A stretch of DNA of 49,343 nucleotides from SAR202 cluster bacterium (GTDB lineage Bacteria; Chloroflexota; Dehalococcoidia; Lucifugimonadales; Lucifugimonadaceae): NCBI GenBank assembly GCA_016872495.1, contig VGZT01000015.1, positions 1 to 49,343 on the forward strand, written 5' to 3'. The notes beneath the pieces were generated by a model, which saw only the letters and a list, made by a program, of their open reading frames with translations, made no database searches and had not been told where the DNA came from. Position 1 is the first letter of the stretch; the number at the start of each line of letters is the position of its first letter. Below, piece after piece: positions 1 to 8,352 of this stretch. The position numbers and the translations under genes were made by a program.

Positions 1-1354
1 TCCACGAGAAGTTGTCGCTGGAATCGCCGTCCGAGTCTGAGAAGCCCTGGTTACCGGCCAGGTCGCTAAGCGTGACCAGCCAGTCAACCTTGTGGCTAGC
101 CTGAGCGCCACCCGTAGTCGGTATGTCGACGGGATGCGTAAAGGTCCACGTCACCGTCGTGTCACCGTCGGCCGAGCCTGAACCCAACGTCGGCGCGCTC
201 GAAGAGCTGGTTGTAGCGTTGACGACGACGGCGTTGGCCGCGTCATCGGCGTTGTCGTGGACCAGGAGAACCGAACTCTTCTTGACGCCGGACGCGGTGT
301 CCGAAACCGTGCCAGAGAAGATCGGTCGCCGGTCCTGCGTTTGCTTGTTGTGGGTCGGACCAGTCACCGACACCGTCGGCGCGACCGAGTCAGCGGTGAC
401 AGTCGCGGAGACTTCAACCGCCGTGACCGCCGCGGTCTTGTCAGAGGTCCGGGTGTCGTCCAGGTACTTGACGGTCAAAACACCGCCGTTCTGGATCTTG
501 ATTGCGCCGGTCGTGGAATTACTAATTCCTGTCGACGTCGAAATGTTCGACGTGTACTCAACGTCCACTAGTTGAACGTTTGCAATGAACCGCCCGGTGC
601 TCTTGCCCGTTTCGATAGCCGAAAGCATGATACCGACGGAGTCCTGCGTTGAGGTGATCTTAAGAACGCCCGGTAGCGTATCAATCACGCTGGTGGACCA
701 GAGCAAGGTCGTGGTCCCGTTAGGGCCCTTGGTACTGCCGCCAGAAGCCACCAGAATTGTAACGGCTCCACCGTGAACGTTGGAAAGCGCCGCTGCTACG
801 CCGGTGACCTGCATCGTGGTCGTGGAATTGCCGTTAACCAAATCGATTGTCACGTCATCGGGGTCGAGCGCTCCATCCCCGTCGCGGTCGATTATTTCCG
901 CCGAGGACGGCAAGAAAACAGTGAACGACAAACCGGCGGTCGTGGTAGCGGCGCCGGTAGACAAGCCAGCGGCTAGGTTGGCTGTCGTACCGGTTGCCAC
1001 TTTCGAGTTCTTGTCGGCATCCACGACATCGATCAAGACTATGTTGGATCCGAGCGCAATGAAGTTGGTCGACGATCCGTTCGCGAGCTGATCAATGAAC
1101 GTCGCGTACAGCGTCTTGCCGGCACCAACGTAAGCTTTAGTAGCACCTAACGCCGTCGTACCCGACGGAGATGCCTCAGTGGTCAAGCCCGACCACAGGT
1201 TTGTCAGGTAAACGGCACCGTCTGTGTGTGTGTTACCCGCGCCGCCCGGGTGAGTCGCATGAGCGGTTCTGAATCCGCCTTGCAATCCCACAATGGCCGC
1301 CAGCAGCAGCGCGACGGCTGCAAGAGCGGTAACCAATCTCGCCGAATACTTCAC
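1..1354 (-). CDS. secreted Ig-like repeat protein (C-terminus beyond window)
   Basis: The minus frame is open from a GTG at 1354 to the window edge, about 451 codons, so the protein is truncated by the window and not by mutation. The start is supported by an AAGGGGGA ribosome-binding site 8 nt upstream. Residues 1-33 form a signal peptide (KYSAR, then a hydrophobic Ala/Leu/Val core, ending at AHA). The mature part is rich in Thr, Ser, Gly and Asp, typical of extracellular beta-sandwich proteins. It has an acidic DRDGDGALDPDD stretch that resembles a calcium-binding loop. A segment near residues 330-370 (APTVSVTGP, RRPIFSGTVSDTASGV) is typical of bacterial Ig-like domains. A surface-layer, adhesin or secreted structural protein is likely. 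No enzyme motif is seen and the exact function is unknown. It has its own promoter and long leader. Confidence 0.8.
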   Translation of the reverse strand, partial: MKYSARLVTALAAVALLLAAIVGLQGGFRTAHATHPGGAGNTHTDGAVYLTNLWSGLTTEASPSGTTALGATKAYVGAGKTLYATFIDQLANGSSTNFIALGSNIVLIDVVDADKNSKVATGTTANLAAGLSTGAATTTAGLSFTVFLPSSAEIIDRDGDGALDPDDVTIDLVNGNSTTTMQVTGVAAALSNVHGGAVTILVASGGSTKGPNGTTTLLWSTSVIDTLPGVLKITSTQDSVGIMLSAIETGKSTGRFIANVQLVDVEYTSNISTSTGISNSTTGAIKIQNGGVLTVKYLDDTRTSDKTAAVTAVEVSATVTADSVAPTVSVTGPTHNKQTQDRRPIFSGTVSDTASGVKKSSVLLVHDNADDAANAVVVNATTSSSSAPTLGSGSADGDTTVTWTFTHPVDIPTTGGAQASHKVDWLVTLSDLAGNQGFSDSDGDSSDNFSW

Positions 1355-1402
1355 AGCGTCTGTCCCCCTTGCTCGTAACTTTCCGGTTCCCCGACCACCC
1401 CG

Positions 1403-1497
1403 TGGCAGAGAGCACTGCCAGATCGCTGTGGTCCCATCGGCGCATTGTCCGATGGTCTCCGTTACGCCCTCATTACCGCTTTGAGGCGGATCTGAGG
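1403..1497 (-). promoter_or_regulatory. structured 5' leader of the secreted protein gene
   Basis: Between the promoter and the GTG start there are three perfect hairpins: 1403-1420 (TGGCAG stem, 6-nt loop), 1434-1455 (CCATCGG stem, 8-nt loop), and a nested one at 1468-1497 (CCTCA/TGAGG enclosing CCGC/GCGG). They could protect the mRNA or form a cis-regulatory RNA. I could not match them to a known riboswitch class. The rest of the 491-bp gap (1498-1845) holds the promoter and no credible gene. Confidence 0.45.
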
Positions 1498-1580
1498 ACC
1501 TAATCGGCCCTGGGTTGATCACACCGCTCCGCGAACGCGCGAAGCCACACAGAACCCGATTCCGGGCGAAAACCATAGCG

Positions 1581-1610
1581 ATTCTTGCACCTGCCATCGC
1601 GCACTGTCAA
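1581..1610 (-). promoter_or_regulatory. promoter of the secreted protein gene
   Basis: On the minus strand there is a perfect TTGACA (1605-1610), an 18-bp spacer and AAGAAT (1581-1586). The predicted transcript has a leader of about 220 nt that contains the hairpins at 1403-1497. Confidence 0.5.
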
Positions 1611-1845
1611 GGCATTCAGAAGCCTTGGAAATCGACTTCCGGACTAGTCTTGACGTGTGCGTTGCCATTACGGTGCGAGTCCACCCGGTCCGCCCGAAGT
1701 ACAACCGGGGGCACTATATCCACGCCCCGGAGCGCGTGTCAACGCGGCCCCGGTGCAAGAGTATCCATTTTTCGAGATTTGGACGCGTTACCTGTCGCGC
1801 CGCTTTCCCTGAGTCAATTACTGCCAGGTGGGAAGCTGGTGACAG

Positions 1846-3171
1846 CTAAGGCCCGCCGGGCTTGTTGATTGAAGCGAGGAATTCCGCGTTGTCCTGGGTC
1901 TTGACCAGGCGCTCGAGCACACGCTCGGTCGCCTCGGTGGACGCAGAGTCCTGCGAAATGATCGACACCATCCGCCGGAGCAGCCACACCTGCTTCAGCA
2001 TGGCGTCATCGAAGAGCAGTTCCTCCCTTCGAGTGCCGCTTCGGAGCACATCGATCGAAGGGAATACCCGTCGCTCGGCCAGTTTCCGATCCAGGTGGAC
2101 TTCCATATTGCCCGTGCCCTTGAACTCCTCGTAGATGAGGTCGTCCAGGCGGCTCCCGGTATCCACCAGACAGGTTGCGACGATCGTCAGGCTGCCACCT
2201 TCTTCGCAGTTTCTGGCTGCGCCGAAGAAGTTCTTGGGCGGATAAAGCGCGATCGGGTCCATACCACCGGAGAGCGTTCGGCCCGAACTGGGCACCGCCA
2301 GGTTGTAAGCCCGCGCGAGCCGGGTGAGGCTATCCATGAGAATGACCACGTCTTCGCCGCTCTCGACCAGGCGCTTCGCACGCTCGAGCGCGCGTTCCGC
2401 CTCGCGACAGTGCTCTTCGACCGGCTCATCGAACGTCGAGCTGTAGACCTCGCCGTCCACCGACCTGCGCATGTCGGTAACTTCCTCTGGTCGCTCTCCG
2501 ATCAGCGCCACAATCAGGTAGATCTCGGGGTGGTTTGCCGTGATCCCCGCGGCGATCTGTTTGAGGATGATGGTCTTTCCGGCCTTCGGCGGCGAGACGA
2601 TCAATGCACGTTGCCCCTTGCCGACCGGAGCAACCATGTCGATCAGCCGTGTCGACGTTACCTTCGGGGTCGTGGAGAGCTTTATCTGCTTCTCCGGGAA
2701 TAGCGGCGTCAGCTTCTCGAACTGGGGGCGTTTGCGTGAGGTCTCGGGGTCGTAGCCGTTAACGATCTCTACGCGCACGAGCCCGTAGAAGCGCTCGCCA
2801 TCCTTGGGGGCGCGAATCTGGCCGGCGACCATATCGCCGCTTCGGAGGCCAAACCTGCGCACCTGCGACTGGGAGACGTAGATTTCAGGGCCGTTCTTGG
2901 AGTTCGGGGAACGAAGAAATCCGTACCCCTCGTTGGTCAATTCGAGTACGCCGGCGCCAAGCAGCAGGTTGTTTTCCTCTGCATGATGCTGGAGCAGCGC
3001 CATTACAAGCTCGGACCTGCGGGCCGGAATTCCGATCTTGAGCCCGAGCTGCGGAATCATCTCCCGCAGCTCTGCGGTCGATTTGGACCCGAGGTCCCCG
3101 AGAGCCGAATAGGTCTCTTCCTCGGGGATATCGGCGACCGCCATGGGCCCGTTGACCCGCTCCTGATTCAC
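1846..3171 (-). CDS. rho: transcription termination factor Rho
   Basis: 441 aa, the normal Rho length. Rho is a hexameric RNA-dependent ATPase that releases RNA polymerase from untranslated transcripts. The N-terminal Rho-N region carries the [16 protein letters not shown] helix signature. It is followed by a cold-shock/OB RNA-binding domain ([27 protein letters not shown]). The ATPase domain has a PPKAGKT Walker A, a [16 protein letters not shown] Walker B region, and the downstream [20 protein letters not shown] and [17 protein letters not shown] signatures. The listed start is GTG at 3171. The ATG at 3144 (MAVADIPEE) is an alternative, since neither has an ideal ribosome-binding site. It sits downstream of pyrG on the same strand but has its own promoter. 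Confidence 0.97.
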   Translation of the reverse strand: MNQERVNGPMAVADIPEEETYSALGDLGSKSTAELREMIPQLGLKIGIPARRSELVMALLQHHAEENNLLLGAGVLELTNEGYGFLRSPNSKNGPEIYVSQSQVRRFGLRSGDMVAGQIRAPKDGERFYGLVRVEIVNGYDPETSRKRPQFEKLTPLFPEKQIKLSTTPKVTSTRLIDMVAPVGKGQRALIVSPPKAGKTIILKQIAAGITANHPEIYLIVALIGERPEEVTDMRRSVDGEVYSSTFDEPVEEHCREAERALERAKRLVESGEDVVILMDSLTRLARAYNLAVPSSGRTLSGGMDPIALYPPKNFFGAARNCEEGGSLTIVATCLVDTGSRLDDLIYEEFKGTGNMEVHLDRKLAERRVFPSIDVLRSGTRREELLFDDAMLKQVWLLRRMVSIISQDSASTEATERVLERLVKTQDNAEFLASINKPGGP

Positions 3172-3548
3172 CGGTTGCTGCCGGTTCCGGTAGGCCGCGG
3201 GGCGACGGCGGCGGCCAGCGCCTCGGGAGTGACGCGGTGGTACGTTCAGGGGGATCCCTCCATGCTCAGACGGTGTTGCGCGGCGGCAAAGGAACGCGCG
3301 CCGTGCCTGGCGCCGGATCAGTCGTCCGGCTGTTGCGGATATATGTGAAGAGGATTCTGGGGATACTCAGCTACGAACCTGGAGGCTTCCAGATAGCGAC
3401 TCGTCACGAGTCCAAGAGTACCGGCTTACGGGAGAGCGATCGCCGTGCTGGCGGCGAATCGGGCGGGACGCCCCTGGCGGGGCGGGTCGCCTCGGCTGTG
3501 TGAAGCCCTCTACTACCCAAGTTAGCACAGGTGGCGTCAGGTTGTCAC
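3172..3548 (-). promoter_or_regulatory. rho promoter and long leader
   Basis: On the minus strand GTGACA (3543-3548), an 18-bp spacer and TAACTT (3519-3524) form a plausible promoter just downstream of the pyrG stop. The resulting leader is about 340 nt and has no convincing ORF. It contains two adjacent inverted repeats, 3379-3392 (CTGGA stem) and 3398-3412 (GACTCGT/ACGAGTC). Long untranslated rho leaders are used for autogenous Rho-dependent attenuation in some bacteria. That this happens here is inference. Confidence 0.4.
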
Positions 3549-3574
3549 TAAGCGCGCCGCCGCAGCCTCCCGTC

Positions 3575-5236
3575 TCACTGGTGGCCGGGAGTGCCGTTCT
3601 GGCTGTCCCCAAACGGGAGCGGGGGCTGGCCACCCTCGCGAATTATTCGCTTCGCTGCGCCCACGAACTCGCGGAACAGCGGGTGCGGCCGATCGGGCCG
3701 CGAGGCGAACTCGGGGTGAAATTGCGATCCGACCATGAACGGGTGACCCATGACTTCCGAGATTTCGACCAGCGACTCGTCCGGTGAGACGCCACTTGCA
3801 ATGAGGCCGGCCTCCTCGAACTGCAGCCGATAGTCGTTGTTTACCTCATAGCGGTGCCGGTGTCGCTCGGTCACGGCGCCCGTTCCATAGGCGCGTTCAG
3901 CCACGGTGTGCGTGCGGAGATTGCACGGGTACGAGCCAAGCCGCATCGTCCCGCCGGTCTCAGCCAACTCTTCCTGCCCCGGCAAATATGCGATCACCTG
4001 GTCCGGCGAGCGGGGGTCGAACTCCGAGGAGTTGGCCCGCTCGAGCCCGAGCGCGTGGCGAGCCATCTCGATGACCATCACCTGCATGCCGAGGCACAGG
4101 CCAAGGTAAGGAACGGCGCGCGTACGCGCGTAGGCAGCGGTTTCTATCATGCCCTCGATCCCACGCGGGCCGAAACCGCCTGGAACGACGATACCGGAAA
4201 CGGCGCCCAGCAGCCGGTCCGCGCCCACCCGCTCGACCTCTTCGGAGGGTATCCAGCTGATGTCAACCTGTCGGTCATGGAACAGGCCGGCGTGGCGGAG
4301 CGCTTCGTGTACGGACAGGTAGGAGTCGGTCAAATCCACGTACTTGCCGACGACGGCGATCTTGACCACGGGCTTGGGCTTGCGGATCAGGGCCACCATC
4401 TCGGCCCATGAGCGCAGATCCGCTTCCTTGCTCGTGAATCCAAAGCTGGAAGCGAGAAACCGTCCGAGGCCCTCTTGCTCAAGGTGCAGCGGGACCGCGT
4501 AAACGGTATCCAGCGTCGGGAGGCCGATCACGGCTTCGCCGGCTACGTCGCAATACAGGGAGATCTTCTCGCGCACTGAGGCGGGCACCGGGTGATCGGC
4601 ACGGCAGATGATCGCGTCGGGCTGTATGCCGAGCCCGCGTAATGCGGTCACCGAGTGCTGCGTGGGTTTTGTCTTCAGTTCCTGCGTCGAACTGAGGTAG
4701 GGCAGGAGGGTTAGATGTATGTATAGCGTGTTGCTGCGGCCGACGTCCTTGCGCATCTGGCGGATGGCTTCCAGGAAAGGCTGCCCCTCGATGTCGCCGA
4801 CGGTACCGCCGACTTCGACGACCACGACGTCGGGCCGTGTGGCGTCGGCGAGCTTCTTGATTCTCGCCTTGATGGCGTTAGTCACGTGGGGCACGGTCTG
4901 GATGGTCCCGCCCAGGTAGTCGCCACGCCTCTCGCGGCGTATCACCTCGCTGTAGATCTGGCCCGCGGTGACGTTGGAGAGCGAGGTCAGTTCGACGTCG
5001 ATAAAACGTTCGTAGTGGCCGAGGTCGAGGTCGGTCTCCGAGCCGTCAACGGTCACGAATACTTCGCCGTGCTGGTACGGAGACATCGTGCCGGGGTCCA
5101 CGTTCAGATACGGGTCGAGTTTCATGATCGAAACGGTCAGCCCGCGCGCCTTGAGCATGCGCCCGATCGAAGCGACTGTGATGCCCTTCCCGAGGGAGCT
5201 GACCACGCCACCGGTAACGAAAACGTACCTGGTCAT
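3575..5236 (-). CDS. pyrG: CTP synthase
   Basis: 553 aa, full length for the family. It makes CTP from UTP, ATP and glutamine in the cytoplasm. The N-terminal synthetase domain opens with YVFVTGGVVSSLGKGI (the P-loop-like ATP site) and contains LDPYLNVDPGTMSPYQHGEV and the VVEVGGTVGDIEGQPF block. The C-terminal class I glutamine amidotransferase domain has the oxyanion strand GIVVPGGFGPRG, the nucleophile motif YLGLCLGMQ and the terminal HPEF with the catalytic His and Glu. ATG start at 5236. The upstream 345 bp (5237-5581) contains a good promoter and a leader of about 230 nt but no gene. Confidence 0.97.
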   Translation of the reverse strand: MTRYVFVTGGVVSSLGKGITVASIGRMLKARGLTVSIMKLDPYLNVDPGTMSPYQHGEVFVTVDGSETDLDLGHYERFIDVELTSLSNVTAGQIYSEVIRRERRGDYLGGTIQTVPHVTNAIKARIKKLADATRPDVVVVEVGGTVGDIEGQPFLEAIRQMRKDVGRSNTLYIHLTLLPYLSSTQELKTKPTQHSVTALRGLGIQPDAIICRADHPVPASVREKISLYCDVAGEAVIGLPTLDTVYAVPLHLEQEGLGRFLASSFGFTSKEADLRSWAEMVALIRKPKPVVKIAVVGKYVDLTDSYLSVHEALRHAGLFHDRQVDISWIPSEEVERVGADRLLGAVSGIVVPGGFGPRGIEGMIETAAYARTRAVPYLGLCLGMQVMVIEMARHALGLERANSSEFDPRSPDQVIAYLPGQEELAETGGTMRLGSYPCNLRTHTVAERAYGTGAVTERHRHRYEVNNDYRLQFEEAGLIASGVSPDESLVEISEVMGHPFMVGSQFHPEFASRPDRPHPLFREFVGAAKRIIREGGQPPLPFGDSQNGTPGHQ

Positions 5237-5474
5237 GCAGGAAGCGCCTCAGGACACCGCCACCGGCCAGCAATTCCGGCCGGAAAACCGGCGGCGGTTG
5301 GCAGATTCGGAGGGGCAGGAAATAACCGGCGGTGCGATCGCCTGACGTCAAACAGGGTCGCGTTGCATACGTGAGGGCCGGCTATTGGAGGTGTCCTCGC
5401 AACTCCCGGTTACGCGCGCAGCCGCGTCGCATGGCGGGGCAGAGATCTGGATGGCCGCGAGGCCGTACTTGCCG

Positions 5475-5504
5475 ATTCTAGTTACGGGTGTGACGCGGTG
5501 TCAA
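5475..5504 (-). promoter_or_regulatory. pyrG promoter
   Basis: Minus strand: perfect TTGACA (5499-5504), 18-bp spacer, TAGAAT (5475-5480). This is one of the best sigma-A-type promoters in the window. It lies between surE and pyrG, so pyrG is transcribed separately from the panB-surE operon. The predicted leader is about 230 nt. Confidence 0.6.
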
Positions 5505-5581
5505 ACGCTGAAGTACGAGGACAGTCTGGCGTTCTATGAAGTACGCCGGGAAGCGGGGCGGCAGGGGCATATCGTTGTGGG

Positions 5582-6358
5582 CTACCCCCCTCCCTCCAGG
5601 GCCCCTTCGGCTGCCCTTACCAGGGCGTCCAGCCGGGAGGTTACGTCGCCCTCCGTGAACTCGGGATACAGGGCGGAAATCGAAAGATAACCGCGGCGAA
5701 CAGCTGCGACGTCAGTATCTGGCGCAGCCGAGTCGGCGGACCTGCCGCCTCGTCTCAGCAGCCAGTAATAGGTGCGATGACCCCGTTGCACCGTGTCGAT
5801 CGTGTCCTCGAGGAGGCGGGTTGCCACGCGGGTACGGCGTGCACCCCTTGGCCGTTCCCCGGGGAAGTTCACGTTTACGAACCATGGGAAGCCCCTGGCC
5901 CTGGCAACCTCAGCGACGATCGCCCTGGTGACCGACTGCACGGCAGGGTGCGATGGGTCGCTATCCCCGTCGACCGAGATGGCGACTGTTGAAACCCCGT
6001 TCAGAAAGGCGTGCAGGCCGGCGCCGACCGTACCGGAGATGACCACGTCCTCGCCCACGTTGGTCCCGGGGTTTATGCCGCTGACCACCAGGTCCACCGG
6101 CTCGCCAACCAGCTTGCGGAGGCCCAGGACCGCGGCGTCTCCCGGGGTCCCTTCGACTGCGAAGGTTCTTACGCCTTCAATTTCTGGCGTTACTTCCTTG
6201 GCCCGGATCATGTCATTGACGCTGAGCGCCGGGCCCACGCCGCTGCGATCGCGATCCGGGGCTGATACGACAATCTCGCCCAGCGGACGGACCGCGCGGA
6301 CGAGCGCCCACAGCCCGGGTGCATGGGCGCCGTCGTCGTTGGTCACCAGTATGCGCAC
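5582..6358 (-). CDS. surE: 5'/3'-nucleotidase SurE
   Basis: 258 aa, normal for SurE, a metal-dependent nucleoside-monophosphate and exopolyphosphate phosphatase. The metal-binding NDDG is at residues 7-10, after RILV. Further family blocks are APDRDRSGVG and VVSGINPGTNVGEDVVISGTV, where the usual GxNxG is preserved. The start is GTG at 6358 with an AGGA site 8 nt upstream. It follows panC by only 13 nt and is the last gene of the operon peptidase-panB-panC-surE. The link to pantothenate synthesis is positional only. Confidence 0.92.
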   Translation of the reverse strand: MRILVTNDDGAHAPGLWALVRAVRPLGEIVVSAPDRDRSGVGPALSVNDMIRAKEVTPEIEGVRTFAVEGTPGDAAVLGLRKLVGEPVDLVVSGINPGTNVGEDVVISGTVGAGLHAFLNGVSTVAISVDGDSDPSHPAVQSVTRAIVAEVARARGFPWFVNVNFPGERPRGARRTRVATRLLEDTIDTVQRGHRTYYWLLRRGGRSADSAAPDTDVAAVRRGYLSISALYPEFTEGDVTSRLDALVRAAEGALEGGG

Positions 6359-6371
6359 CGTTTCGTCCTGT

Positions 6372-7238
6372 TTAATCTCTGCCCGTGCCGGCAGGCGACA
6401 ACCCTTGCGGAAGCGTCATGTTATCGATGAGCCGCGTTCGACCGAGCCGGGCGGCGAGAGAAACGAGAGCTTCACGGTCGATCGTACTGAGCTCGGCAAG
6501 AGTCGAGCTGTCGGCCACGCTCACGTATTCGAGAGACACGAGCCGGCTCTTCCCGACGGTAGCGGTGATCGCGCTGCGCAGCACGTCCCCATTCCGCTCG
6601 CCCGCCTGAAAGAGGTCCTGCGCGTGCCTGAGCGCCCTGAACAGCACCGGAGCCTGATTCCGCTCATCCTTCGACAGGTAGATGTTCCGACTGCTCAGTG
6701 CCAGCCCATCGGCCGCGCGGACGGTAGCGACGCCGACGATCTCCACGCCAAAGCGGAGGTCGGAGGCCAGGCGTCGGATTATTCGCAATTGCTGGGCGTC
6801 CTTCTCCCCGAAGAAGGCCTGGTCCGGTCGAACGATGGCGAACAGCTTCGTCACGACCGTCGCCACGCCTTTAAAGTGGCCTGGCCGGCGTTCTCCTTCC
6901 AGCACTTGGCCGATTGGCCCGGGGTCAACCGTGGTCAGCGCGTCGCTCGGGTAGATTTCGTCGACTGCCGGTACGAACACCACGTCAGCGCCCGAACTGG
7001 CGAAGATCTCGAGATCCCGCTCCCGGTTCCTCGGGTAGCCGTCATAGTCTTCGCCCGGACCGAACTGGGTCGGGTTTACGAACAACGAAGTGACTACGGA
7101 CCGGGTCTGTGCGCGTGCCCGCTTGACGAGGGTCGCATGCCCATCGTGGAGTGCCCCCATCGTTGGTACGAATCCGACCGGGCCGGGCAGTCCCGCTCGC
7201 AGGGCCCTTAGCTCGGCAGCCGTTTCAACTACTTTCAT
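6372..7238 (-). CDS. panC: pantothenate synthetase
   Basis: 288 aa. It condenses pantoate with beta-alanine using ATP, the last step of vitamin B5 synthesis. The HIGH-like nucleotide motif is PTMGALHDGH, followed by SLFVNPTQFGPGEDYDGYPR (pantoate and ATP site), GHFKGVATVVTKLF and FFGEKDAQQL. The KMSKS-equivalent is ALSSRN. The frame extends further upstream to 7358, but the chosen ATG at 7238 (MKVVETAAEL) has an AGGAAG site directly upstream and matches the family's N-terminus. It lies 43 nt after panB, its pathway partner. Confidence 0.95.
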   Translation of the reverse strand: MKVVETAAELRALRAGLPGPVGFVPTMGALHDGHATLVKRARAQTRSVVTSLFVNPTQFGPGEDYDGYPRNRERDLEIFASSGADVVFVPAVDEIYPSDALTTVDPGPIGQVLEGERRPGHFKGVATVVTKLFAIVRPDQAFFGEKDAQQLRIIRRLASDLRFGVEIVGVATVRAADGLALSSRNIYLSKDERNQAPVLFRALRHAQDLFQAGERNGDVLRSAITATVGKSRLVSLEYVSVADSSTLAELSTIDREALVSLAARLGRTRLIDNMTLPQGLSPAGTGRD

Positions 7239-7281
7239 GTGCTTCCTGCGTAATTGGCGTGGTAGTAATCCGGCGCCTGAA

Positions 7282-8352
7282 TCACGGGGCCCGGCCTCTG
7301 GAGCGAGCCAGGCTGTCGAGCGTGCTCTGGTGACGGAGACTCGGACGGTTCTTCCCACGCTCCCACGCGCTGAGATTGTTCTTTGCGACGCCGACCTTTT
7401 CGCTCATCGCAGCCTGTGTCAGGCGCAGGTCTTCGCGAAGCGTCCTGATGCGCTCGGGGGTCCAGGCGAAGGAGGCCCGAACCGCCGCCACTTCCTCACG
7501 CGCGGGCGGCTTGCCGACCTCGAAGTTCATTGACGTTCCCGCTGGAATGTGGAAGGTCTCGTCATCCGAGGGGAACCGGCGCTCTTTCACGTCGTTGATG
7601 TAGCTGACGATGGCCGACTGAATCGTGCCTGACAGCTCTGCGTAACGGCGGGCATGCTTCGGTTGGAAGTCGGGGATCAACCCGAGCAGATCGTGCCAGA
7701 CCTGCACTTGTCCGTCGCACGCTGGCCCGGCACCGATTCCGATGGTTGGAATTCCAAGCCGGCCTGTGACCGCCGCGGCGACCTCTGCAGGCACGAGTTC
7801 CAGCACCACAGCAAACGCACCCGCCGCTTGAAGAAGCTCTGCGTCGCTCATGAGTTTCGCCGCCGAGCCCTCGTCCTTGCCCTGTACCCGGTAGCCGCCG
7901 ATCTGATTCAGGGATTGGGGGGTCAGCCCCAGGTGGCCCATGACGGCAACGCCGGCATCGCAGAGCCGGCGGACCGTATCCGCGACGGAACTGCCCCCTT
8001 CCAGCTTCACGGCGTGGGCTCCGCCTTCTTGCATGACCCGGGCGGCCGACTGCATGGCCTGTGCAGGACTTTCCTGGTATGTCATGAACGGCAGGTCGGC
8101 CACAACCAGAGCCCGTGGGGCGCCCCGAACCACCGAGGCTGTCGCCCTGACGATGTCGTCGAGTGTCACCGGGATCGTGGACTCATAACCGAGCATCACC
8201 TGACCCAGGCTGTCCCCGACCAGAATCATCGGGATGCCCGCCCGGTCGGCGAGCACGGCCGAGGTGTGGTCGTAGGCGGTGATCATTGGAATCAGTTCGC
8301 CGCGACGCTTCATCGAGCGAATTGCGTGGGTCGTCGTTCGTTTCACGTTCAA
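7282..8352 (-). CDS. panB: ketopantoate hydroxymethyltransferase fused to an XRE-type helix-turn-helix domain
   Basis: About 356 aa, some 80 longer than usual PanB. Residues 1-280 are a complete PanB, which transfers a hydroxymethyl group from methylene-THF to 2-ketoisovalerate. They include the Mg-binding ILVGDSLGQVMLGY, VADLPFMTYQ, AVKLEGG, and the catalytic Glu in VLELVPAE. After the normal end (SYINDVKERRFPSDDETFHIP) the frame continues without a stop into a linker. From about residue 298 to 346 there is a helix-turn-helix of the XRE/Cro kind (TPERIRTLREDLRLTQ, then NNLSAWERGKNRPS). The start is TTG at 8352, overlapping the TGA of the upstream peptidase gene. GTG at 8346 is possible. The fused domain suggests DNA binding, and so autoregulation of the pan operon is plausible but unproven. 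Confidence 0.93.
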   Translation of the reverse strand: MNVKRTTTHAIRSMKRRGELIPMITAYDHTSAVLADRAGIPMILVGDSLGQVMLGYESTIPVTLDDIVRATASVVRGAPRALVVADLPFMTYQESPAQAMQSAARVMQEGGAHAVKLEGGSSVADTVRRLCDAGVAVMGHLGLTPQSLNQIGGYRVQGKDEGSAAKLMSDAELLQAAGAFAVVLELVPAEVAAAVTGRLGIPTIGIGAGPACDGQVQVWHDLLGLIPDFQPKHARRYAELSGTIQSAIVSYINDVKERRFPSDDETFHIPAGTSMNFEVGKPPAREEVAAVRASFAWTPERIRTLREDLRLTQAAMSEKVGVAKNNLSAWERGKNRPSLRHQSTLDSLARSRGRAP

